Notes: a model not told the origin generated them from the letters alone. A DNA stretch of 64,000 nt from Sinorhizobium meliloti (GCF_035610345.1 NZ_CP141213.1:248001-312000), one strand, 5' to 3'; numbered from the stretch's first letter, positions 37,525 to 46,881 are shown. Numbers and translations: made by a program.

Positions 37525-38046
37525 ATGGACCCGAGCCCCGCGCCCGATCCGATGCTCGACGCCACCTTGCGGCAGATGGCCGATATCGCATTGCCGCCGC
37601 ACGTATCGATGATGCCGGCCACCTGGGGCTGGGCAGCGCTCATCACGGCGGTCGCGCTCGTCCTCGCCTCGGTGCTCTGGCGCTGGCTCCGCCGACGCGC
37701 ACGGAACCGTTATCGCCGGGAGGCGCTTGCGGAACTCTCCTATCTGGAGAAGGCCATCGACACGTCGGCCGGGCGCAGACACGCCTTGCAAAGCCTGCCC
37801 GCGCTTCTCAAGCGCACTGCGCTCGCCGCCTGGCAGAGGGAAACGGTCGCCTCCCTCAGCGGTGAAGGTTGGTCCGATTTCCTCCGCGCACATGCAGGTA
37901 CGGCAAGGCTGGATGACGAAGCCTATCTTTTCTTCGCCGAGAGCGAATACCGCCCATCGGCGCTAGCCTCGACGGACGAGGCTACGACGCGTCGGAGCCT
38001 CGCGGCGGCACGCCAATGGATCGAGGCCCACGATGTACGTCCTTGA
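37525..38046 (+). CDS. DUF4381 membrane protein of the MoxR operon
   Basis: A 173-residue protein: a short cytosolic N-terminus, one membrane helix (about 35-52, WAALITAVALVLASVLW), an Arg-rich stop-transfer segment, and a C-terminal helical domain with the motif GEGWSDFLRAHAG. This matches DUF4381, found in Bat (Bacteroides aerotolerance-like) operons. It directly abuts the DUF58 gene and overlaps batA by 14 bases, so expression is coupled. Probably anchors the MoxR/VWA complex in the membrane. Confidence 0.87.
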   Translation: MDPSPAPDPMLDATLRQMADIALPPHVSMMPATWGWAALITAVALVLASVLWRWLRRRARNRYRREALAELSYLEKAIDTSAGRRHALQSLPALLKRTALAAWQRETVASLSGEGWSDFLRAHAGTARLDDEAYLFFAESEYRPSALASTDEATTRRSLAAARQWIEAHDVRP

Positions 38047-39037
38047 CCATCCCTGGGTCTTCGTGCTCCTGCCCGCGCCCCTTCTCGTCTGGTGGCTGCT
38101 GCCGCCATACCGGGAGCAGACGCCGGCGGTGCGCATTCCCTTCTTCGAGGACATCACCAGGGCCGCAGGCATCGGCCCGACGGAAGGCTCGGTCGTGCCG
38201 CGTGCCAACCTGCTCCAGAAGATCATCGCACCGATCTGCTGGGTTCTGGTACTGACGGCGCTCGCCCGCCCGCAATTCGTCGAGCCGCCGATCGAGAAGA
38301 CCGAGCCGCAGCGCGATCTCATGCTCGCCCTCGACCTTTCCCAATCGATGGACACGCGCGACTTCAGCGATCCGCAGGGTAATCTCGAGGCGCGAGTCGA
38401 TGCGGTAAAGGCCGTGGTGGCGGACTTCGTCGAGCGCCGCCCGCATGATCGGCTGGGCTTGATCGCCTTCGGCGACGCTCCCTACCCGCTCGTTCCCTTC
38501 ACCATGGATCATACGACCGTCCGATCCATGCTGACGGGCGCCTTGCCCGGAATGGCCGGCCCGCGAACCGCGCTGGGCGACGCGATCGGGCTGTCGATCA
38601 AGCTGTTCGAGGAGAGCCGGGCGCCCGACAAGGTGCTGGTGGTCCTGACCGACGGCAACGACACCGCAAGCAAGATGCCCCCCGACAAGGCAGCCGAGAT
38701 TGCGCATCAGAACAAGATCCGCATCCATGCGATCGGCATCGGCGATCCAAATGCCGAAGGAGAGGAGAAGCTCGACACGGCAGTTCTGCAGAAGATCGCC
38801 TCTGCGACCGGAGGGCGATATTTCTTCGGCCAGGACCAGCAGGCGCTTGCAGATATCTACGCTCTGCTCGACAGCATCACGCCGGCGAACCAGAAGACGC
38901 TGAGCTGGCGGCCACGCATCGAGCTGTTCCACTACCCGCTGGGTGCCGCCGTTCTCCTCGTGCTCGGCTATCACGGCTTGATGTGGCTGCTGTCGATCCG
39001 CGCCGCCCGCAGGCGTAACAGCGAGGCAGAAGCATGA
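38033..39037 (+). CDS. BatA-like von Willebrand A membrane protein
   Basis: A 334-residue protein with N-terminal hydrophobic segments (5-22, 58-75) and a C-terminal one (305-325) enclosing a VWA domain at about 90-280. The MIDAS metal site is intact: DLSQSMD (DxSxS), a Thr in the GPRTALGDAIG loop and the later LTDGNDTAS. It probably binds a partner through a divalent metal on the periplasmic side. It overlaps the DUF4381 gene by 14 bases and batB by four. Family role (aerotolerance, envelope stress) is known only loosely. Confidence 0.9.
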   Translation: MYVLDHPWVFVLLPAPLLVWWLLPPYREQTPAVRIPFFEDITRAAGIGPTEGSVVPRANLLQKIIAPICWVLVLTALARPQFVEPPIEKTEPQRDLMLALDLSQSMDTRDFSDPQGNLEARVDAVKAVVADFVERRPHDRLGLIAFGDAPYPLVPFTMDHTTVRSMLTGALPGMAGPRTALGDAIGLSIKLFEESRAPDKVLVVLTDGNDTASKMPPDKAAEIAHQNKIRIHAIGIGDPNAEGEEKLDTAVLQKIASATGGRYFFGQDQQALADIYALLDSITPANQKTLSWRPRIELFHYPLGAAVLLVLGYHGLMWLLSIRAARRRNSEAEA

Positions 39038-40602
39038 TCGGCGATTTCCACTTCCTTCGCCCGTGGTGGCTGCTTGCAGTCCTGGCGGCAGGACTGCTCG
39101 TATGGCTCATGCGCCGGCAATCGGATATGCGCTCCCGCTGGAAGCACCTGATCGCGCCCAATCTGCTCGATCACCTCCTCGTCGACCGTGGCCAGGCGCG
39201 CACGTTCCGGCCCGTCTATCTGGTGGCCGGCCTGATTGCCCTCTCGGGCCTTGCCGCGGCAGGCCCGACATGGGAACGCGAGCGTCCGCCCTTCGTCGAA
39301 GACACGGCGCCGCTCGCGATCGCGGTCGATATGGGCCGGACGATGAATGCGACCGACATCTCGCCGACGCGGCTGGAGCGCGCCAAGCTCAAGGTGCGCG
39401 ACATCATGGCCAGACGGAAAGGCGCCCGGACGGCATTGTTCGCCTATGCCGGCTCGGCCCACATGGTGCTGCCCCTGACCGAGGACGCGTCGCTTATCGC
39501 CACCTATCTCGCAGCCCTGTCGCCAGCCCTCATGCCCGTCGAAGGCAAGGACACCGCCATGGCGCTCGAAGCCGCCGAGGCGGCCCTGGCCGCCGAGCCG
39601 GCGCCGGGCACGATCCTGTTTCTGACCGATGGCGTCGAGCAGGGCGCATTTGCCGCTTTCTCGCAATATACGGGCCGCAACGACCTGATCGTGCTGGGCA
39701 TCGGCACCGAAGAAGGCGGCCCGGTGAAAATCGGCAGCGGAGAATATCTGACGGACAGCAGTGGCGCCCGCGTTCAGGCACGGCTCGATGTCGACGCTTT
39801 GAAGGAACTCCAGTCGGCCTCCTCTGCGCAGGTGGCGACGGTCACCCTGGATGATGGCGACGTCGACTGGATCGTCCGGCGCATACAGACGTCCTTCGCA
39901 CAAAGAACGGAGGAGGGTCTTACCCGTTGGCGCGATATGGGCTGGTACCTGACCATCGCGGTCGCGATCCTGGTCGTGTTCACCTTCCGCCGGGGTCAGA
40001 GCGTCCGTTGGCTCGGGGCCGTCGTGGTGCTCCTGTCGTTCGCCATGTCCGGGCGGGGGGAGGCGGCGGATTTCGTGGACCTGTGGCTGACGCCCGACCA
40101 GCAGGGACAGCGCGCTTTCTCCCGCGGCAACTATGCCGCCGCGGCAGAACTCTTCGCCGAGCCGCAATGGCGCGGTGTTTCGCTCTATCGTGCCGGCCGT
40201 TATCAGGACGCGATCGACGCCTTTGCCCAATCCACGGCACCGGAGAGCTATTTCAATCAAGGCAACGCCCTGATGCATCTGGACAAACCCGACGAAGCGA
40301 TCGCCGCCTACCAGCAGGCTCTCAAGCAGCGCGGCGGTTGGACCGAGGCAAAGACCAATCTGGCGCTTGCGCAAAGGCGCAAGAAGGAGAAGGACAAGCA
40401 GGAAGAGGAGAAGCAGCAGGAGGCCGCCGGACTGGACCCGGACGACGTACAGTTCGACGACAAGGCCAAGCACGGCAAGAAAGGTCAGGTCCAGGCCGGC
40501 GCGCAGACGGCGGAGATGTGGATGCGCAACATCCAGGTTTCGCCGGCCGCACTTCTCGCACGCAAGTTCGCGATCGAGGCATCGGAAGGGGACCGACAAT
40601 GA
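39034..40602 (+). CDS. BatB/BatC-like fusion: VWA domain plus tetratricopeptide repeats
   Basis: A 522-residue protein combining the two polypeptides often called BatB and BatC. Two N-terminal hydrophobic segments precede a VWA domain (about 85-290). Its MIDAS motif is altered: VDMGRTMN has Gly where the first Ser is expected, with Thr next, while FLTDGVEQG is kept. A helix near 310-345 follows, then TPR repeats (about 370-440, SYFNQGNALMHLDKPDEAIA) and a highly charged Lys/Glu/Gln tract. ATG overlaps the batA stop. The altered metal site suggests a partner-binding rather than metal-gated role. Confidence 0.88.
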   Translation: MIGDFHFLRPWWLLAVLAAGLLVWLMRRQSDMRSRWKHLIAPNLLDHLLVDRGQARTFRPVYLVAGLIALSGLAAAGPTWERERPPFVEDTAPLAIAVDMGRTMNATDISPTRLERAKLKVRDIMARRKGARTALFAYAGSAHMVLPLTEDASLIATYLAALSPALMPVEGKDTAMALEAAEAALAAEPAPGTILFLTDGVEQGAFAAFSQYTGRNDLIVLGIGTEEGGPVKIGSGEYLTDSSGARVQARLDVDALKELQSASSAQVATVTLDDGDVDWIVRRIQTSFAQRTEEGLTRWRDMGWYLTIAVAILVVFTFRRGQSVRWLGAVVVLLSFAMSGRGEAADFVDLWLTPDQQGQRAFSRGNYAAAAELFAEPQWRGVSLYRAGRYQDAIDAFAQSTAPESYFNQGNALMHLDKPDEAIAAYQQALKQRGGWTEAKTNLALAQRRKKEKDKQEEEKQQEAAGLDPDDVQFDDKAKHGKKGQVQAGAQTAEMWMRNIQVSPAALLARKFAIEASEGDRQ

Positions 40603-41948
40603 TGACCCCAGCGTCCCGTTTGTGCCGGCTCGTTGCAGCGCTGTTCTGCTGGGTCGCTGCCGCCGGTCCGGCCCTGTCCGCCGATCCGCTCGCCCGGGCC
40701 GCATTGCAGTCGGAGGGAACGCTCTATGCCGGTCAGCAAATTCTCATAGACGTCGACGTGCTTGTCCCGAATTACTTCCTGCAGCCACCGCAATTCCCCG
40801 CGATCGACCTGCCGGGCGCGATGGTGACGCTTGATGACGGGCGGGCGCTCAACCTCAACGAGACGATCGACGGGACGGCTTACTCGGGCATTCGCCGCAC
40901 CTATATCGTCACGGCTCAATCGCCGGGCGATTTCACCCTGCCTCCTGCCGTGATCACTTTCGGCTATGCGGCAGTACCCCCTCAGGCCACTCGCGGCGAA
41001 GTTACGCTTCCACCGCTTCGCTTCACCGTCCGGGAAGCACCCGCGAATGCCGGAGAACGTCCCGGTGTGGTCGCCGCAAAGGTCAGCATCAGCCAGGAGC
41101 TCGATCGGGATCCGGCAGCTTTGAAGGCGGGAGACACACTGGTCCGGACGATCGCCGTGCGCGCCGTAGGCCTTCGCGCCATGATGATCCCCGAGCCGGA
41201 TTTTTCAGCCCCGGACGGGGTACGCCTCTACCGGCAGGATCCCGCACTTTCGGAAGAAACGGACCGCAACGGCCAGTCAATTGCGGGTATCCGCAAGGAT
41301 GTTGCAAGCTATCTCTTCCGGGAGCCCGGCACCTATGTCCTGCCCGCGGTGGCCCTGAGCTGGTTCGACCCGGCCTCCGCGGCGACGGAATCGGCAAGCG
41401 CACCCGCCATAGGCGTGACCGTCGCAGCCGCGGCCTCCCACTCCCCGGCCATCGCGCCTCCGGCGGCCGAGCCGCAACGCCCGCCCTTCGACTGGCTGCG
41501 GCTGGCTGTGATCGGCGGTGGCGTGTTGCTCACTGCCCTCGTCCTTTGGGCTTCGGCCAACGGACTGAGCCGGCTGGAAGCATGGTGGCAGGAACGCCGC
41601 TCGAAAGAGCGGCAATCGGAGCCGGCATTTTTCCGTCAGCTGGAGCAGGCCTGCAGGAGCGGCTCGGACGAGGCCATCGCGCGCGCGCTCAACGCCTGGT
41701 CTCGCAAGGCGGGAGTGATGCCGCTCGAATTCTGGCTCGACCGATTTGCCGACGCCGAAACGCAGCAGGTCTACCGGACCCGGCAGGGAGCGCTTTACGG
41801 CCTTGCGAAGGCATCTTCCCCGCCGGTGCGCGGAGACCTGCTCCTTCCGGGGCTGAAAAAGGCACGGAAGATCTGGCTGACTCAAGGAGAGAAGGCGCCC
41901 CGACGCCGCGAGCCCGCCTTGCACCCACTCAACCCGACCATGCCCTGA
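40599..41948 (+). CDS. BatD-like membrane protein
   Basis: A 449-residue protein with a signal peptide (to about SALSADP, residue 27), a large beta-rich periplasmic domain (30-300) that fits the BatD/oxygen-tolerance family, and one membrane helix at about 305-325 followed by a cytosolic tail with helices (QLEQACRSGSDEAIARALNAW). ATG 40599 overlaps the preceding stop as ATGA. Last gene of the MoxR/Bat operon. The periplasmic domain probably forms a complex with the VWA proteins. Confidence 0.87.
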   Translation: MMTPASRLCRLVAALFCWVAAAGPALSADPLARAALQSEGTLYAGQQILIDVDVLVPNYFLQPPQFPAIDLPGAMVTLDDGRALNLNETIDGTAYSGIRRTYIVTAQSPGDFTLPPAVITFGYAAVPPQATRGEVTLPPLRFTVREAPANAGERPGVVAAKVSISQELDRDPAALKAGDTLVRTIAVRAVGLRAMMIPEPDFSAPDGVRLYRQDPALSEETDRNGQSIAGIRKDVASYLFREPGTYVLPAVALSWFDPASAATESASAPAIGVTVAAAASHSPAIAPPAAEPQRPPFDWLRLAVIGGGVLLTALVLWASANGLSRLEAWWQERRSKERQSEPAFFRQLEQACRSGSDEAIARALNAWSRKAGVMPLEFWLDRFADAETQQVYRTRQGALYGLAKASSPPVRGDLLLPGLKKARKIWLTQGEKAPRRREPALHPLNPTMP

Positions 41949-42095
41949 TACGAAGAATGCGAAACCGGGTCGTCTCTATCGATGCGTCGGTGCGATGTGC
42001 AGGCGTGCTACTATGCCGGAAGGGATTCGAGGGAGATCACACGTCCTTTTCCTCGTCCTCTCTTGGGCGCTGAATCTGTGGGGAGGTGGCATTAA

Positions 42096-44075
42096 GTGCA
42101 GTATCTCAAAGTGAATATGCCGGTATTCGTGGGTTCGGTGGGCGTCATCGCTCTGTTCGTCGGGATAGGTGTGATTGCGCCTAAGAGAGCTGAAGCGATT
42201 TTCAGCGGAATGCAATCTGCGATCCTGTCCGGTTTCGGTTGGCTCTACCTGCTCGCGGTCGCGATCTTTCTGTTTTCGATGCTCTTTTTGGCGTTCAGCC
42301 GCTACGGCGAGCTGAAGCTCGGGCCGGACGATTCAGAACCCGAATTCAGGTACCTGTCCTGGATCGCCATGTTGTTCGCCGCCGGCATGGGCATTGGCCT
42401 CATGTATTTTGCCGTCGGCGAGCCGATGACGCATTTTGCTTCGCCGCCGGAAGCCGAACCGCTGACGATCGCAGCCCAGCGCGAGGCAATGAGCGTGACC
42501 TTCTTCCATTGGGGCGTGCACGCCTGGGCGATATACTCGGTCGTCGGGCTGTCACTCGCCTATTTCGGATACCGTTACAACTTACCCCTGACCGTCCGAT
42601 CCGGCCTCTACCCGCTCCTCAAGGAGGGTATTCACGGGCCGATCGGACATGTCGTGGATATTTTCGCGATCTGCGGGACAATGTTCGGGCTCGCAACCTC
42701 GCTCGGATTCGGAGTCCTTCAGATAAACTCCGGACTGAACTATCTGTTGGGTGTCCCCCAGTCGATCTACGTCCAGCTCCTGCTCGTGACCGTGGTCACG
42801 GCAATAGCGACCGTTTCGGTGGTCAGCGGCGTCGAGAAGGGTGTCCGCATTCTCAGCGAGACCAATCTGTTCCTGGCAGTACTGCTGATGCTCTTCGTGC
42901 TCGTGGTCGGACCGACGGGCACGCTCATGCGCGACTTCGTCCAGAACATCGGTCTCTACCTCGATAGCCTGGTTTTGCGAACCTTCAACATCTATGCCTA
43001 TGAGCCGCGCCCGTGGATCGACAGCTGGACCCTGTTCTATTGGGCATGGTGGATTTCCTGGTCACCCTTCGTCGGCATGTTCATCGCGCGCATTTCCCGT
43101 GGGCGCACCGTGAGAGAGTTCGTCACCGCCGTCCTCTTCGTACCCGCCCTTTTCACTTTCCTCTGGATGACGGTCTTTGGAAACACGGCGATCTACGTGG
43201 ACACGACGATCGCCAATGGCGAGCTGGCGCGTGACGTGAAGGCGGACCTTTCGGTCGCCCTTTTCCAGTTCTTCGAATATCTGCCGTGGCCCGCGGTAAC
43301 CTCGACGCTCGCGGTTCTGCTCGTCAGCATATTCTTCGTGACCTCCAGCGACTCCGGCTCGCTGGTGATCGACACGATTGCGTCCGGCGGCGAAACGGCG
43401 ACACCTGCTCTTCAGCGGATTTTCTGGTGTTCCCTCAGCGGTATCGTGGCGGCCGTTCTGCTCTCCACCGGCGGGCTGACGGCACTCCAATCCGCCACGA
43501 TCTCCACGGCACTGCCGTTCAGCTTCGTGATGCTCATTCTGGTTTGGTCGCTGTTCGTCGGGATGCGGGCCGATCTCGCCCGCACACAATCACCGGGATC
43601 GGTCGGTCCGAGAGCCTATCCCGCGTCCGGTGTGCCCTGGCAGCGGCGGCTGGCGATGACCTTGAGCACGCCGGACAAACGGGCGGTGGAGAAATTCCTG
43701 CAAGCCTCCGTGCTCCCGGCACTGGAGGCAGTGGCCAAGGAACTGACGCGCCGGTCCCGGCCGGCTTCGGTCGATCGGGATGCCGAAACGGGAGCACTGA
43801 CCCTCACGGTTCCGGCCGAAGGCCATCGCGATTTCGTCTATGGGGTGCAAATGTCGGAACACAAACTTCCGGCATTCACCGCGCACGACGCAACCGTGGC
43901 AGATGTCCGCTACGAGGCGCGCACGTTCTTTTCGGACGGTAGCCGCGGCTATGACATCATGGGAATGGCGGACAACCAGATCATCAACGATGTTCTGTTT
44001 CAGTTCGAACGATACACGGGCTTCGTACGGTCCCCGGCGTCCTCGCTGCTGGCGACCTCGCCCGAAGAGCAATAG
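42096..44075 (+). CDS. BCCT-family betaine/choline/carnitine transporter with C-terminal regulatory domain
   Basis: A 659-residue transporter with twelve expected membrane segments, starting at a GTG (42096) that follows GGGAGG at proper distance; ATG 42117 is the fallback. The conserved BCCT stretch is complete: [15 protein letters not shown] early and [20 protein letters not shown] then [12 protein letters not shown] in the helix 7-8 region, including the aromatic box. The final ~140 residues are a soluble BetT-like tail, linked in relatives to osmotic regulation. It takes up a quaternary ammonium compound with Na or H. It starts 147 bp after the Bat operon. Choline, betaine or choline-O-sulfate are all possible. 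Confidence 0.92.
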   Translation: MQYLKVNMPVFVGSVGVIALFVGIGVIAPKRAEAIFSGMQSAILSGFGWLYLLAVAIFLFSMLFLAFSRYGELKLGPDDSEPEFRYLSWIAMLFAAGMGIGLMYFAVGEPMTHFASPPEAEPLTIAAQREAMSVTFFHWGVHAWAIYSVVGLSLAYFGYRYNLPLTVRSGLYPLLKEGIHGPIGHVVDIFAICGTMFGLATSLGFGVLQINSGLNYLLGVPQSIYVQLLLVTVVTAIATVSVVSGVEKGVRILSETNLFLAVLLMLFVLVVGPTGTLMRDFVQNIGLYLDSLVLRTFNIYAYEPRPWIDSWTLFYWAWWISWSPFVGMFIARISRGRTVREFVTAVLFVPALFTFLWMTVFGNTAIYVDTTIANGELARDVKADLSVALFQFFEYLPWPAVTSTLAVLLVSIFFVTSSDSGSLVIDTIASGGETATPALQRIFWCSLSGIVAAVLLSTGGLTALQSATISTALPFSFVMLILVWSLFVGMRADLARTQSPGSVGPRAYPASGVPWQRRLAMTLSTPDKRAVEKFLQASVLPALEAVAKELTRRSRPASVDRDAETGALTLTVPAEGHRDFVYGVQMSEHKLPAFTAHDATVADVRYEARTFFSDGSRGYDIMGMADNQIINDVLFQFERYTGFVRSPASSLLATSPEEQ

Positions 44076-44277
44076 AGCACTTCCAGAGACCTTGCGCGTC
44101 TGTGCTTGTCACAGAGATCCAGCAGCGCCGCGTCTGCGGCGCGGGAAGCGTTCTTTCAGCCCAAGGACTTGGTCTGGCTCGATCCTGTGACGAGCACAGG
44201 GATAAGGCGATCGAACGAGACGCAGCGGGTGGCCCGAATCTCAACAGGCCTTGGAACATTGCCAGGAAGTCCGAAAA

Positions 44278-44307
44278 GGAAAGGCGGAGGCTTCCCCCCG
44301 CCTTTCC
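44278..44307 (-). terminator. Terminator for the arylsulfatase gene
   Basis: On the minus strand GGAAAGGCGG (44307-44298) pairs with CCGCCTTTCC (44287-44278) around a ten-base loop and is followed by TTTTCGG. It lies 94-123 bases past the sulfatase stop in the convergent 325-bp gap 44076-44400. The same gap has a GCGCCGC/GCGGCGC hairpin at 44125-44142 that may end BCCT transcripts. No gene is seen in the gap. Confidence 0.7.
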
Positions 44308-44400
44308 CGAAGATCGCAATATGGCTGGAATATGCGATCCTCGTTACTCGTCTGCATTGCCCACCCTACTGGCGATGGCGGCGGGCTTCGAAGACGTGCA

Positions 44401-46059
44401 TCAACGCGGCGCCAGGCTTTCCAACTCTCCGAGCCGCTTGAGCGCGGCCTGCTGTTGCAGCCAGGTATAGCTGATACCGCTGGCGTTCAGAGTGCTGCCC
44501 GGCTGGTAGGGATACTGGTCGAAGTCCTGGAAGAACTCCTTGATCTTGCCCTGGATCGGCACCAGGAGCCACATGTTTCGGGCGATGAAATCCATGGCCC
44601 CTCCCCCTTCTTTTGCACCTCGCTCATAGGGATCCATTCTCAGATTGGTAATATTGGCCCAGCTCGGCGTCTCGCGGGTGGCCGTGGCGATGTTGCCTTC
44701 ACTGTTGATTGCGAAGCTGAGTTTCCAATCGTTCCACCGGATCGCATTCAGGTTGCCGCCCTGGTCGAAATAGTAGACCGCTTCGCGGGGCGGTTCCTTG
44801 GACTGGCCCTCCAGGAGCGCGGTGAGGTCGTAGCCGTCGAGATGGACCTTGAAGTTCTTGTCGCCAGACTGGAAGCCCGTCTTCATCTGCTCCTTGACGT
44901 CGGGGACACCGGCGGCGGCCGCGAAGGTCGGCATCCAGTCCATCAGGGTCACGGGATCGTTGATCTGCGTGCCCGGTTTCACCACGCCCGGCCAGCGCAC
45001 CATCATAGGAATGCGGAAACCACCTTCCCAGGTTGTGCCCTTTTCCCCATGGAACATGGTCATCGCGCCATCCGGCCACAAAGCGAGCTCGGCGCCGTTG
45101 TCGGTGGTGTAGAGCACAATCGTGTTTTCGGTGATGCCGAGGTCGTCGAGCTGCTGCAGAAGCTGGCCGACATGGCCGTCATGCTCCACCATGCCGTCTG
45201 CGTGGATGCCCTTGCCCGTCTTGCCCAAGGATTCCGGCTTCAGATGGGTGAACACGTGCATGCGCGTCGAGTTGAACCAGCAGAAGAACGGCTTGTCGGC
45301 CTTTGCCTGACGATCGATGAAATCCTTCGCGGCCGCGAGGAACTCCTCGTCGACGGTCTCCATGCGCTTGGTGTTGAGCGCTCCGGTGTCTTCGATCTTA
45401 CCGTCCGCGCTCGATTTGATGACTCCGCGTGGCCCGAAATTCTTCCGGAACTCCTCGTCCTTCGGGTAGAAGTAGCCTTCCGGCTCCTCTTCGGCATTCA
45501 GGTGGTAGAGGTTGCCGAAGAACTCGTCGAAGCCGTGGTTCGTCGGCAGGTGCTCGTCGCGGTCCCCCAGGTGATTCTTGCCGAACTGGCCGGTTGCGTA
45601 TCCCTTGGACTTCATGACGTCGGCGATGGTCGGCATCCAGTCTTGAATGCCGTGCGGGTCGCCGGGCATCCCGATCGTCAGCAGCCCCGTGCGGAACGGT
45701 TCCTGGCCGAGAATGAAGGAGGCACGCCCTGCGGTACAGCTCTGCTGCCCGTAAGCATCGGTGAAGATCGCGCCCTCGGCGGCGATACGATCGATGTTCG
45801 GCGTGCGATAACCCATTAGGCCCATGGTGTAGGCGCTGATTTGCGGAATGCCGATGTCGTCGCCGAAGATGACGAGGACGTTCGGCGGCTTGCCGGTGTT
45901 TGCCACCGGTTGCTCCTGAGCCTTCGCGCTGCCCACGGCCACGGCCCCGTTTGCCGCAGCAGCAGCTGCAAGGATCGTACCGCCCAGCAGGAGGCTCCGA
46001 CGATCTATAGAGATCGATTCTTGCGCATTTTTGCGCTTTTCAGCATCTGGAAGGCCCAT
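44401..46059 (-). CDS. Arylsulfatase, formylglycine-dependent, Tat-exported
   Basis: A 552-residue type I sulfatase. A twin-arginine signal (SIDRRSLLLGGTILAAA, about 17-33) sends it folded to the periplasm. Metal ligands include Asp67-Asp68 in FGDDIG. The activation motif CTAGR (Cys108 to Arg112) is converted from Cys to formylglycine. Further catalytic residues occur in GKNHLG and YTTDNGAEL. The Cys-type motif with Ala at position 3 needs an FGE, and a fully conserved one is encoded at 24717-25682. The promoter has the TTGGTCCAA motif. It probably releases sulfate from organic sulfate esters; the natural substrate is unknown. Confidence 0.9.
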   Translation of the reverse strand: MGLPDAEKRKNAQESISIDRRSLLLGGTILAAAAAANGAVAVGSAKAQEQPVANTGKPPNVLVIFGDDIGIPQISAYTMGLMGYRTPNIDRIAAEGAIFTDAYGQQSCTAGRASFILGQEPFRTGLLTIGMPGDPHGIQDWMPTIADVMKSKGYATGQFGKNHLGDRDEHLPTNHGFDEFFGNLYHLNAEEEPEGYFYPKDEEFRKNFGPRGVIKSSADGKIEDTGALNTKRMETVDEEFLAAAKDFIDRQAKADKPFFCWFNSTRMHVFTHLKPESLGKTGKGIHADGMVEHDGHVGQLLQQLDDLGITENTIVLYTTDNGAELALWPDGAMTMFHGEKGTTWEGGFRIPMMVRWPGVVKPGTQINDPVTLMDWMPTFAAAAGVPDVKEQMKTGFQSGDKNFKVHLDGYDLTALLEGQSKEPPREAVYYFDQGGNLNAIRWNDWKLSFAINSEGNIATATRETPSWANITNLRMDPYERGAKEGGGAMDFIARNMWLLVPIQGKIKEFFQDFDQYPYQPGSTLNASGISYTWLQQQAALKRLGELESLAPR

Positions 46060-46127
46060 GCTTCACTCCTTGATTAAACTTGTACGTTCGAAGCCATGCG
46101 GGATCCGCGCACTCTGGAGCCCGCATG

Positions 46128-46175
46128 ATTATCGGCCGAAGCATCTGGCGAGAGAAGTTGGACCAAGGGGCAACG
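46128..46175 (-). promoter_or_regulatory. TTGGTCCAA motif and -10 box upstream of the arylsulfatase gene
   Basis: Minus strand: GTTGCCCC, then TTGGTCCAA, then CTTCTC (46175-46154), followed after 25 bases by GATAAT (46133-46128). The leader to ATG 46059 is about 60 bases. It lies in the 406-bp divergent gap 46060-46465, which contains no gene or other clear element; the SPW gene's own promoter was not identified. Confidence 0.65.
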
Positions 46176-46465
46176 CGACGGACGTTGCGCCGCCGTTTTG
46201 ATTTTCTACAACATCCGAAAGGACGCACGAAGGCGCAGCAGGCGGTCACTGCAGTTTCCATGAGCTGGTCATGCTCTATGGAAGCCCTAGCGGGCGTCAA
46301 AACTCCGCGTCTTGATGGATTCCTTGAAACACCCGCGGTTTGCGAGTAAAATTACGGCAGCAATTCAAAGCGTTACAAAACCGTGCGATCGGAGGCGAAC
46401 GGAGTTGCAACGTAAGCTGCACGCGAGTGGTGACGCTTTGCCAAACTTCATATGTGGAGGTTGTC

Positions 46466-46822
46466 ATGCCCAACACTCTGATGGCAGGAAGAAGAAGCCA
46501 GGATTGGGCAAATCTGGTCTTGGCAGCGTGCCTGTTCCTCTCTCCCTGGGTCATCGGCTTTGCGGCTGAAGCCGCGCCGACGTGGAACGCCTGGATCGCC
46601 GGTATCGTGCTCGGCGCCCTTGCGGTCGCAACCCTTTCGGCCTTCGCCGAATGGGAGGAATGGGCCAATATGATAATCGGCCTGTGGTTGATCGTTTCTC
46701 CCTGGCTGCTCGGCTTCATGGGAAATGTGAACGCGATGTGGACCCATGTCATTCTCGGCGTGCTCGTCGCCGCAATCGCAGCATGGGCGGTCTGGGACTA
46801 TCGTCACCATTCACACGCCTAG
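46466..46822 (+). CDS. SPW-repeat membrane protein
   Basis: A 118-residue protein with four hydrophobic segments and two SPW repeats (LFLSPWVIGF near 29-38, LIVSPWLLGF near 76-85), which define the SPW family. ATG 46466 has TGGAGG five bases upstream; the frame is open to 46340 but without a site there. The two SPW motifs are set in tandem helical hairpins separated by a polar loop with EWEEW. Function of the family is unknown. It is divergent from the arylsulfatase gene. Confidence 0.87.
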   Translation: MPNTLMAGRRSQDWANLVLAACLFLSPWVIGFAAEAAPTWNAWIAGIVLGALAVATLSAFAEWEEWANMIIGLWLIVSPWLLGFMGNVNAMWTHVILGVLVAAIAAWAVWDYRHHSHA

Positions 46823-46881
46823 ATGACGATGACTCCAGGTCGGGTCGACCCAGGAGCATCAACGATTCAAGTGGATTTAAA

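Noticed and set aside
22340..46822. The envelope island as a recently acquired genomic island or prophage
   Set aside because: No integrase, transposase, tRNA edge or direct repeats were found, and the coding regions look similar in base composition to the rest of the window.
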